DNA from: Siphonodentalium dalli
Taxonomy: Eukaryota > Mollusca > Scaphopoda > Gadilida > Siphonodentaliidae
NCBI GenBank assembly: GCA_032622095.1
Contig: CP136067.1
Location: 126,703,030 to 126,767,029 of the forward strand
Direction: 5' to 3'
DNA length: 64,000 nucleotides
Part shown: positions 23,941 through 34,007 of the stretch, in pieces
How the letters are laid out: every line of letters starts with the position of its first letter
Numbering within the stretch: the stretch's first letter is position 1
The notes under the pieces: model-generated
What the model saw: only the letters and a program-made list of their open reading frames with translations
Database searches by the model: none
Told to the model about the DNA's origin: nothing
Program-made: the position numbers and the translations under genes

Positions 23941-23942
23941 TG

Positions 23943-23974
<32 letters not shown>

Positions 23975-23975
23975 G
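23943..23975. repeat. (AT)n microsatellite
   Basis: About 15 uninterrupted AT dinucleotides, directly left of the hairpin at 23990. Confidence 0.9.
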
Positions 23976-23984
23976 GATACCAAT

Positions 23985-24130
23985 TTTAAAATGGTGACGT
24001 GTCTCGAGGGCAACATTGCGGATTGTCTCCCCGAGGAATCAATGTCTCCCGAGCGGAGCCGAGGGAGACATTGGTTCCAAGGGAGACTATCCGCAATAGT
24101 GCCCTCGAGCCACGTCATCATTGTTTTTAT
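23985..24130. repeat. Long hairpin (foldback element)
   Basis: The left arm, about 23995-24052, is the reverse complement of 24060-24117 with roughly 85-90 percent identity. Words include CTCGAGGGCA, ATTGCGGAT and AATGTCTCCC. The loop is a short CGGAGC-type turn. This structure is typical of small palindromic MITEs in invertebrates. No coding capacity. Confidence 0.75.
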
Positions 24131-24732
24131 TATACCGAATAACCATGTCATATCATCGGGTGAAACATCCGCGAATCGCTTCGATTTGACACCGGCATCC
24201 TTGAGGTTTACTTTGAAGATGCGGAAGTCGTCTGAATCTTGACATTTTGGGGTTTCCGGTTTGAATGTCACGGTCAAAATACGTCATAAAATTCCGTTCG
24301 GGTGCTTACGTGAACATGTTCGGGCTCTTTTGGTCCGAGTGGTAAACATTGCAAACAATGGTGACCGGCAATGTTTCATGGGCGGGAAACATTGCAAATT
24401 GTAAAATCACACCCTATGGGTAATTAACATAGGCCTTTAATTTGAGGTATAACGGGTATACTATACAATTAGTGCTATACGCCATTGAGTAAGGTAGTGA
24501 GATTCTACTGGGACATGGGTAGTTATGTCATGGTGCGTGGGTAGTTATGTCACATGTATTGGACGAGATTGGAGTCCAATCAGGCAATCAGTGATAGTTG
24601 CTTATTAACGGCCATACTGTCATTTGGGGAATCCATTGTGCAGTTGATATAATTTAGAGTAGCGTTACCGATCACCTGTTGTGCGTGCTATTTTTGCTCA
24701 TGTTATTCATAATACTGTGATAAAAAACTATT
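24131..24732. other. No gene recognised
   Basis: A GGGAAACATTGCAAATTG / AACATTGCAAACAATGG word pair lies near 24345-24400, and a direct repeat GGGTAGTTATGTCA near 24520 and 24540. Nothing coding seen. Confidence 0.45.
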
Positions 24733-25006
24733 GTGGGCATCGGTGGCTCAATCGGTTAGGGGTACAACTTCAAGCCGCTCCGACCTCCAGCGCTGGCGAT
24801 AAGATTTAAAATCCACATGTTTCCATCGCCAGTTACTCGCCAATGGCCGGTGGTTTGCCGCAAATGGTCGACGAAATTATCAGCTATTTAAATCACTGAT
24901 AGATTAGCCGTAAGTGTGCAGATTTCCTCTACCACTAAAACTGGCAATGTCGTGAAATGGCCTTAGTTGCTGAAAGAGACATTATACCCCCATCAATCAA
25001 TCAATC
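24733..25006 (+). mobile_element. tRNA-derived SINE with (ATCA)n tail
   Basis: The head has a pol III A box, TGGCTCAATCGG (24744-24755), and a degenerate B box near 24801 (GATTTAAAATCC). The body includes GGTGGTTTGCCGC and AAACTGGCAATGTCGTGAAA. The 3' end is CATCAATCAATCAATC. This layout is common for lophotrochozoan SINEs. The degenerate B box implies it is no longer transcribed well. Confidence 0.75.
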
Positions 25007-25578
25007 TCATAAAATTATTCAAAATACAAAGAACAAACGTATACCATATTCTTTATCCGTCCGAAACCCTTAACACCTATGTAACCAACATTCATGTAGA
25101 ATTATTATGCATGAATCTAAAAGTAACTTTTGAGAGCCATACATCATGAATACAATTACTTTAATAATTGACCATAACAATAGAACTTACGGTGTTAGTA
25201 TGAATTGAACAAGAATGAGAAGCACGCACACACAAACATTCATACTATGTTAGTATAGCTCTCACGCTCGATGATGTATGTGCCTGTATACATCAGTATG
25301 ATGTAAGCACACGATAACAATAGCAAGGTTATAATATTTTGATATGCGGATGTCGATCCAGAATCCTGTTTCTATTATCGACATAAGGATAAACCGAGAG
25401 TATGCTATAATCTATGAATGGTGCAGAAAATAATCTGTCCGTATGAAGGTATGTCTTATATTAGATAACAATATTGCACCAGTCCACGCGTGTGTTAGCG
25501 CAAGAGAAAATCGTTTTGATTTCGCATATAGACGTGGGTGAGTTAGTTGTACCCATTATAATTGTAGAAATGAAGTGG
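25007..25578. other. No gene recognised
   Basis: AT-rich spacer between the SINE and the retrotransposon relic. The last part may be 3' untranslated sequence of the minus-strand element. Confidence 0.4.
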
Positions 25579-27927
25579 TCAATTGCAGCTTGCTATGTAT
25601 TTTGTCCACAATTCGAAAGAAGTTCGAACCATGAAGACCGTTAGTTCATGTACACGTGTGTGGGAAACGATACGTCTAATATCGGTTGATAAACAACCTA
25701 AGAATGCCATCGACTGCACTTGAATAGGTAGAGAGTCAATATGTATGAAAAACGGTACGCCTAACATATCAATGATATCGTACCATACTTGTATTCTCTG
25801 ATCGGACGTTGCAGAACAGGCCAGAATAGCGTGTTCAACAATGTTGCTGAAGGTGAAATTGCAAACCTTACATTTGCCAGGTTCTGGAGAGGTGATTTTA
25901 GTCAACAGCTGGCCCACGAGTAGGAATTTATGCTTTTCACAGTTGATAAGTATACATGAGCGCCATAGTGGGGCTGGGAAAGAGCAGTTGTGACTTGTAT
26001 TGAATGCCGCTACAGCTTGGTCGTCCCTAAGGCGATTTTCTAGCTCAATGTTGTTTTTATAGTTTGTCTGCTTAGTAACATGGGTTTTCCATTGACTTTT
26101 AGTTGGAAACTGATCATGTGAGGCATAGTTTACTAGATACGATGTGAGGCTGTATTCATTTGACAATTTGTGTACGTCTGTTAAAAATGAGGCAACGTTT
26201 GGTGTTTGGTTAGATGCTTGGTCCTACAAAAGGTTGCCAGTCAAGCGTGCAATGAAACTATCCTTGGCAGCTCTCTCGTCTGGACATCTACATAGATTGC
26301 CAAATAACAGAGATTTCGCTTGTTTTTAATGGAAGCGAGAGAGCTTAAGCCGAGTAAGTCTTGGACAACATCAGTGCTAGCTCTGAATGAAAACCCTTGG
26401 ATGCGTTTCAGACATAATCTGTGTACACGTTCGAATGAAGTTATGTTAGTTTGAGATAAGCCTGCACATGAGTAACACTCCATATATTCCCTTTGGTAAT
26501 ACGATTGATTTGTATATTATTTGGCAGCTAAGAGGTGTGATACCACCTACATACATCCCTGCATTACTCAGCATGAGATAGACTGGGCGAATTTTCTGAA
26601 TTGTATGATCAACGAATTGATTTATGTGAGCGTGCAGGGGGATGCCCAAGTGAGTGATACTTTCTGTTTCACAGATTGGCTTCTCGTTTAATGTCCAAGT
26701 ATTTTTTGTGCGCGATTTTGATGACGCGCCAGATTCGTTGAAAACGATCACTTTACACTTGTCCTTGTTATACTGGTACCGCCATTTTTGACTGAACTTT
26801 ACACAAATATCGCATAGAAGTTGAAGGCCGTTTGCGGTTAGAGATAATAGCGTCATATCGTCGGCTTGTGTTGGTGAAGCACACTTGATGGAACCCAATC
26901 TCATCCCTAACTGTGAGTTCTCTAGTTCAGTTAATAAATCGTTTATAAATAGCATATAAAATATAGGGGATAATAGTAAACCTTGTCTAGTACCATGGCT
27001 GATATCAAACGTTCTTGAGTTTGCATTGTTGAATCTGACGACGCATTTGTTAAGTAGAGTGTCAAACAGTAGAAATATATTGCCTCAAAAACCACGATTA
27101 TATAACTTGAATAGTAGTCCGTCTATCCACACTGTGTCGAAAGCTTTTTTGACATCAAGGAAGCATGTGTATAACGGACTGTGTATATGCGAAACATTCG
27201 TGTAAAACAAATGATGAGAGAAGACAGCTGATATTTTTATGAAAGCCGTGTTGCAAAGGGTGAGCACGAGTAAGATCTTGTGTGTGCGTTTCTAGGCGCG
27301 TGAGTATAACTTTTCCCATGACTTTATATAATACTGGGAGCAGAGTGATTGCTATGTAACTGTCGAACATCTTTTTCGGTTTTGCCCCACCTTTATGTAA
27401 AAGGATTACCACGCCAATTTTTGTCCTGGTGGTGTGGGATGTGATTGAGTTCCATCACCATCAAAAGCAGATATGCTACAGACGTAATGAGACTTTCGCC
27501 TCCATGCATAAAGTGTTCATATGAACGTGTATCGTGTCCTGGAGCTTTGACTTTGCCGGCGTGTGTTAATGCATTGTACACTTCTGCTGGTGTTATTTCA
27601 TAACATAATGGGGCGTCAATTTTTTCTGAGCATTGTGTACTAATTAGTGACATATATAAAATGCTCTTTATCAAAATATTCTGAGTCAAACTTGGAGTAT
27701 AAAGATTTAAATTAATCGGCCCATGCATTTATTACATCATCTGGCTCTCGCAGATGATTACCACCCACTTCGAAAAGATTGTGCGAAGGGTCTTTCCGTC
27801 GATTTCGATTGCCATTGAAAGCCCGAAAAAAGTTATTAATATTTGACTCTGCCATATGATCTAGTCTGTCGTCCATTTGTCTCAGAAAATATTCATTAGC
27901 TTGTCTATGCTCACGCCGGAAAGGCAT
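25579..27927 (-). pseudogene. Non-LTR retrotransposon ORF2 relic (endonuclease end, RT, C-terminal zinc knuckle)
   Basis: Reading on the minus strand from 27927, one frame holds the post-endonuclease linker, ending near INAWAD. The following frames show HAGKVKAPGHDTRSYEHFMHG (in part), then NPFT, SYIAITLLPVLYKV and LQHGF, then CFLDVKKAFDTVW with the first catalytic Asp. QADD lies at 26857-26868, where YADD is usual. The C-terminal part has a C-x2-C...H...C knuckle (KCKVCNF to AILAC). At least four frame changes and internal stops make it a pseudogene. It is the same family as the 34008-37500 copy, and its ORF1 remnant lies just upstream at 27929-28540. Confidence 0.85.
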
Positions 27928-27928
27928 T

Positions 27929-28540
27929 TTGCATCCTTATAATTTTTGTAGTCAGGATGTGTGTTTACCGGAAATCATCCAATTTAATATATTCAATGGT
28001 GCTTTCAGTGGGCTGGGAGGCAATACGCTTTTCAAGTTCTTTAGTGCGATCACTGACGTTCGATATGGACTCCGTTATGTTGGGAATAGCATTGAAAATT
28101 TTCTGCGTGAGATTTATATTTTAAATCAACATATCCATTGTTTGAGAGTGAACCGAGTTATCGATAAAAGTAGTCTGAGGTGGTTGGTGCGACATATCCA
28201 TGGTACAATTTGCTGATAGTGACTGTTTTTGGCTTTTACTGAGGAGATCATGTAAGCCATTTCCGCCGTCCACAAGAAAGAACAAGAGAATATATGTCAG
28301 ATCATAGTTTCTGAAATACTTCCTGCCCACATTTGGCGTTCACACGGTTTTTTAGGATGGAGTATGGATTGTACATTTTTTGGAATGTTTTGTCGGACTC
28401 TGTCTCTGGGAGTGGAGTTTACTTACAAGCTTGGTGCAAGATGCGACAGCTACCCGGTTTGCCCAATCACCAGGCTCCATGTACGTGGCAACCTCCTTTA
28501 ATTGCATAAAAGCCGATTCCATGGACGTCGATATCTCTTA
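27929..28540 (-). pseudogene. Retrotransposon ORF1 remnant fused to ORF2 by internal deletion
   Basis: The minus-strand frames contain FFLVDGGNGLHDLLSKSQKQ, which aligns with LVQFLHGGAFDDIRDCITRS of the ORF1 at 38.5-39.1 kb. A coiled-coil-like NITESISNVSDRTKELEKRI follows. Further upstream, MESAFMQLKEVATYMEP begins at about 28521. The ORF1 C-terminus and most of the ORF2 endonuclease are missing between this piece and 27927, so the copy carries an internal deletion. Confidence 0.55.
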
Positions 28541-30516
28541 ATTTTTTACAACTATGGACTCTAGTAATGTTATACTTAAGACGAGACCGGATGAGATTTC
28601 GAAACTTATTTCAGTATTTACTATATATATGAAGTTGGAATGAACTAGAAGTAGAATTACGTCCCTTTCGCTTTTGCACCCAATCTAGTATACGAGTTAA
28701 AACAATTCTGGCACGCTATTTGCGTATTATATTTAAACTAAATTACAATTCAAGAAATATAATACCCGTGGCCTTTAAAAATGTGGGTTTTCCCTATTCT
28801 GAAATGCGTTCGTGTCCAAACAATGGCGGGATATTATGGCTCGGTATTGGCTTCCGTCAACCTTTCAAATTGTGTGCAAAAAGTGGGAAGTGTGGAAAAC
28901 GTGTGCACAAAGTGGGAAGTGTGGAAAACGTGTGTTGAAAATTGAAAATGCTTGTAACAGATTCGAGACCATCAGTTATGAAAAAACATGTAGGATGATC
29001 AGATGTATCTTATCAACGGCTACCTGTTCTCCAGGCTGAAAGAGGAACAGGAGGAGCTACCTGTCAGGAGGTAGCCTGATAAACCTGCCATAACAGATAC
29101 ACAGCTTATGCTTTTTTGTCAAATTCCCTGTCACGTCCTGATAACACATGCATGCAAACTTTATGGAGTACATGCAACGAATGGTCTAAAATTAACGTAC
29201 ATTTTAAGTAAATATGCTTTACCATTTAACATAAATTGTTATCCGCACGTGACAGGGGATATGTATTGTTATTGTAATATGTTCTGTCTATGTACCATGT
29301 ATGTTGGATGAGAGAATAAGCATATATTTGAAAAAGGTATGGCTCGGATAGTATTCCTACATGACAAAAATTGCCGGAAGGGTTGGTCTTCACAACCTTA
29401 TGACTTTCTTCATATGTACATGTAGCTATTTCAGTGGTCGTGGCCAAGCACTAGCGCCGATGCCTATGGAAACATTTAGTTCCTTCTATAACCATGATTC
29501 CTGTATCATGTCTAATGACTGGTTTGTATAGATACTAACTATAACATTGTACACATACACCAGCTACATATTTAGTACTGGCTTTGGGATAAGATCGTTC
29601 CTTGTTAGTTTCTTCCTAATATGCGATTTGCTTACTAAGTGGCAAGAAACGTCGAGACTGCGGGAATAATAATGAATTCAGCAACACGTACGTAGTTTAT
29701 AATGAAAGAGTACAACATAATCAAGTCAGCATATCCACGAGAACACAGGTCACCGTGCTATAAATCAGAATTAATGCCGTGGCAATATAAAGCTATACTC
29801 ATACACATCAGCCCTTAAATTAATTACAGTAAGCGGATGCCTTTGTCACCTTCCGCTGATCAAGATACAGGTACATACGTAGGCCGATACATTGCATTTC
29901 CTAATTGGGCATTATATATCGCCCGGAACAAAAAATACTGGAATCTTAGCATGGATTGCATGAGCGAGAACCAAGAATTCTTTCTTTTCAATAGCACACA
30001 ATAATAAATAGTTTGTGTTGGTCAGTTTCTATTGTGGTAAAATTGAAGTGCCATTAATTAGTCTTCGTGCTGTGTGGAAACTTAGAAACATAAGACTTAA
30101 ATAGATGTATTATTATTGCGTGTTAGTATTTACATATGCTGGTGAACGGAACGTGGCTAACAAGTGAAGATATACTGCGGTCCATATTATATCGGCGGAT
30201 ACTCTTTTTCAATCGCATACACGCCATGGACCTATATATAAGACAGTCGACCACGAGTGCTTAACATCCGATAAGGGATGAACGTATACCTGCTGATAAC
30301 GATCACACAGACGATGGTCGTTGGTAAAACCTATCTATAATACATCACATCAAGTGCATTTCGAGTGTGGATATTTCGATCACGCTGTACGACCTCTGTT
30401 ACGGTAAGCATTTCGTGTCGTTGAATTTTCGAGTGTGTCCGACGATTTCCAGTATTCACGTTTTATCAGTTACATTACTGAGCTGCCTACCGATTCAATT
30501 CCAAGTTTAATTTGTC
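28541..30516. other. No gene recognised
   Basis: Contains a 30-bp tandem duplication, AAAGTGGGAAGTGTGGAAAA plus CGTGTG, at about 28878-28940. CCTAATTGGGCA near 29900 recalls the word in the 13.7/50.4-kb repeat. Overlapping short frames have no motifs. Confidence 0.4.
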
Positions 30517-30519
30517 TTA

Positions 30520-31190
30520 GTGCCACCACAGACGCTACGATTAAAATCGTAAGTGGGGGAAATCGCAGGTGGAGAACAGTGACTTGCCCGCAGACGCCAC
30601 GGTGCTGCGATGTTTGCGGCTACGATTTTATCCACGTGATCGATCACATGATAGCAAAATGTTATACCACATACTCCGCATTATGCAACTAAATACATAT
30701 ACATGGCATGTATCTCAATTTTCTAAACTAACAAGTTGATGTTGGAAGTTCAAGTGAAATTGAATATGTTTTTATTTTGACATTTTTGTTCCTGTCAACT
30801 TAACAGGCTCAGCTGCCCCAATTGAATTTCAACAATTGCGGCAGCCCTCTACTCCTTGCCTAATATGTGGTATAGGCCTGCACTCCCTGTCGTGCCACAT
30901 CTCCACCAATGTGGCCTCGTTTTTGTAAGTGCAAGAAGTTTGTAAACTTTTCGCCATTTTTGAATGTTTTCTTTTCGTGGTATTTATAACAACATGACCA
31001 TTGCGACAGTGGTCATGTGACAGCTACGATCGCGCGCGTTGCCACGGTCACGCCACGATTTTCCTGGTAAAATCAAACAATGCTTGATCGCTACGATTTG
31101 GCTACGATATTGTCGTGGGCATGCGCATTGGATGCTTCCTCCTACAATTTTCCCCACTTACGCTTTTAATCGTAGCGTGTGCGGTTGCAC
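30520..31190. mobile_element. PIF/Harbinger-type MITE with TTA target duplication
   Basis: GTGCCACCACAGACGCTACG at the left and the reverse complement of the right end (GTGCAACCGCACACGCTACG) match over more than 50 bp, continuing through GATTAAAA and GTAAGTGGGG. TTA flanks both sides (30517-30519 and 31191-31193), the duplication expected for PIF/Harbinger. The element is 671 bp without a transposase. Inner copies of CTACGATTT at several places suggest subterminal binding repeats. Confidence 0.75.
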
Positions 31191-31572
31191 TTAATGTCAT
31201 TACAATGTTTGTAATCTTAATTTTTTGTTATATACTGTGTTATGTACCAAATTGTGTTTGTTCTAATAATATAAACATTTATATATGAATCTCCATATAT
31301 GGAGGATAATAAAGATATATATAACATATAACGTAAATGTACTAAAATTTGGTACGAGTGTAAACGTATCTCTGAAAAAGATACATATACATTTATCACA
31401 TAATTTGGCCATAAAAGCAGTTTCATAATTATCGGTAATAGACACGTTTAATATCAGCGCGTGCGATGACGTCACGGCGTTCTTCAAATAACTTGCGATC
31501 GCTGTAGTTTATGATTGTTGTTTTCGATGAATATTTCGCGTTGCTTCGGGTTTATTTGATCATGTGATAAAA

Positions 31573-31708
31573 GGTATCTCACACTCGTCCTATTTTATAC
31601 GTAATTTATCAACCTCGTCCTCTAAATTATATTTGAGCCTCGGCTCAAATCGAATTTAGTGAACTCGGTTGATAAATTCCGTATAAAATAGAAACTCATG
31701 TGAGATCC
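31573..31708. repeat. Long hairpin (foldback element)
   Basis: The 31573-31640 and 31642-31708 arms pair almost throughout. Words include GGTATCTCACAC against GTGAGATCC and ATTTATCAACC against GGTTGATAAAT. The tip is TTTGAGCCTCGGCTCAAA. No coding capacity. Confidence 0.8.
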
Positions 31709-31984
31709 TCTATGTATGATTACATGGCATATACCACGATGGCAACGCCCCGCTTGTAAAGCCACCTTCGTGAATACTACATACACAATATCGCATCTTT
31801 TTGCCATGGTCAGGGATCAGAATAATATTATACATACATTATATGCACCAGGATAGCTTATTAAAGTGGAGAAAAATCATCGCCCCAGAAAATACATGAA
31901 CCCTGCAGAATATAGCAAAAAAGAGCGTCCATTTATTCTGACTAGGCAAGGAATTAAAGGGGTACTGTACACTAAATCATCCAT

Positions 31985-32293
31985 GTTTGGGACCAGCCAG
32001 TTTTATACTCAACATAATATATGCACAAATGAATGAATTTGAGCCACGGTTTTGTGCAAATTACACCCATGTGCTCTATGAACGAAATGCAAACAACATG
32101 GTAATTATAATTAAAATGAGTAACAGACTAGAACCATGTTGTTTTACATCGTTCATAAACTTATTTCCCTAAAACTACCATGTTGATTGTATCGTTCATA
32201 GAGCAGATTGGTGTAATTTATACTAATACATAGCTCAAGTTCATTCATTTGTTGCATATATTCTGTTGAGTACAAAAGAAGGTGGTCCCACAC
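31985..32293. mobile_element. Foldback MITE
   Basis: The left arm (about 31985-32105) is the reverse complement of the right arm (about 32175-32293). GGGACCA is at the tip, followed by ACTCAACA, ATATATGCA and AAATGAATGAA. A roughly 60-bp spacer separates the arms. The preceding GGGGTACTGTACACTAAA (31960) resembles GGGATACTGTACCCAAAA at 45129, so a related element may lie there. Confidence 0.7.
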
Positions 32294-32335
32294 ATGTCCG
32301 GATTCTTATTGAAAAATAGTTGCCAAAGTCACTGA

Positions 32336-32500
32336 AATGAGGAGATGAGAGGAGAGATGAGAGGAGAGGAGAGGAGTGAGAGGAGAGGAAATTAGAGGAG
32401 ATGAGAGGAGAGGAGAGGAGATGAGAGAAGAGGAGAAGGAATGAGAGGAGATGAGAGGAGAGGGGATGGGAGGCGATGGGAGGGGGAGGGGATGTTTATC
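32336..32500. repeat. GA-rich minisatellite
   Basis: Irregular tandem GAGGAGATGAGAG words on the plus strand. The proline/serine-rich frame read on the minus strand is an artefact of this tract. Confidence 0.9.
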
Positions 32501-32900
32501 CACCCACACTGTAGCCCACATTTATTGCAGAAATGTTTGGAATGAAAATAATTTCATCGTCGCAATATACTGCCTTCATTGTAACGTTGAGTTACAGTGT
32601 CATTGATACTTTCATTTGTCAACCTCGCCAAATGGTCGCCTCTTATAAAGAGCATATATGCTTCTGTTTTCGTTGTGAAACTCGTCTATTTAAGTGAATG
32701 GGTTAACTGAATAAAGCTGATCATATACTACGAAATCTGAGTAGTAGTCCAGCCCTATTAATTTGTTATCGCATATTCCGAATTGGAAGATCCGAAAACG
32801 GAATATACCGCTTAAATATTTTTCTCCGAGGCCTTTCCGCTATACGGGGAACGGAAAATTGCACATATTTTCCCCGCCAAATCGAAACAGGCCAAACGAA
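32501..32900. other. No gene recognised
   Basis: AT-rich spacer with no motif, leading into the 328-bp direct repeat. Confidence 0.4.
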
Positions 32901-32911
32901 GAACACGGTAA

Positions 32912-33550
32912 TTCCCTAGCAGGTACGTCGGTATATTGTAGGTATGCCTCCAAAGTTTGACCGCTTTACTCTGAAAGCAACCTGCCCAACGGAGAATGCG
33001 AGTTGGTGGGTTGAGACTTTTGGGAAATTCCACCGAAGATCGTAAAGGGGCAAAAACAAATTTGACGAGTGCATCTGATGGGTAGTGTTCACGCGCAACT
33101 AGAATGCGATTTTCTAATTGTCAGAGGGAACGGTTTACTTGTGACAACGATATATAACATAAATATGTAAATTTAAGTAGTCTATCACTAACCTATTTTT
33201 AGCCCAAATTCAAACGGGCTAATGAAGGAGCCAGTTTAACGCAGGAGCATGTACGTCGGTATACTGTAAGTACGTCTCCAGGATTTGACCGCTCTAATAT
33301 AAATGCAACCTGCTCAATGGAGAGCTTGCGTCGGGGTGGGTACAGACTTGGCAAATTCCACCGAAAACAAATGGAGAAAATTACTCAAAAAATCAAACAT
33401 TGAGATAAAAACTTTTTGATGAGTGAACGTGGTTAGCAGTATCCACGCGCAACTTTAGTACGATTTTATAAGTTTTAGAGTGAACTTTTACTCCTGTTAG
33501 CGTGTACCGTTGTTGACGGGTGATATACAGTAATACCCTAAGTAATCGAC
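32912..33550. repeat. 328-bp direct tandem repeat, second unit cut by the hAT insertion
   Basis: GTACGTCGGTATA occurs at 32923 and again at 33251, and the units share GACCGCT, GCAACCTGC, AAATTCCACCGAA and CACGCGCAACT. The second unit ends at TAATCGAC (33550), where the hAT element begins. The unit resumes after 40842. Confidence 0.75.
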
Positions 33551-34007
33551 CAGTGTTCACGCTGGCGGTAGCCATTTTAGCTATTGGCGAAAATAAATTG
33601 TAAATGGCGAAAAAAAATGACCAAATGGCGAAACAAATTGTTAAATTAATTTCCTCTCAAATATGTCCATCTGGACATGGTGGTGATTATAAACACACCA
33701 GCAGTCATCGGTCTAATAACATCACGCGCAGCTGACATCCGTACAACAAAAGCGTCGCCACCTCGTGTTTGTTACACGACCCCGTGTGTTTGAAGCAATT
33801 AGTAAGAGGTGTACCTTGGTGTTGATTTCATGTATATATTCATTTCAATACCTCCATTTCTGGAGAAGAGTATTTACAAAAAGATTATTTACAATTTTGA
33901 ACATGAGTAAGACAGCTGTGAAAAAGTATACTATACACTTATGTGACAGCATATGTGAAAGTTAGTATGCAGAATGTGCATGCCACATTATAAGATGACG
34001 TGTGGAT

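Noticed and set aside
24733-24815. Functional tRNA gene
   Set aside because: A-box and B-box words exist but no cloverleaf forms, and the sequence continues into a SINE body and ATCA tail.
32306-32521. Pro/Ser-rich 71-residue minus-strand frame
   Set aside because: It reads the GA-rich minisatellite; no independent evidence of coding.
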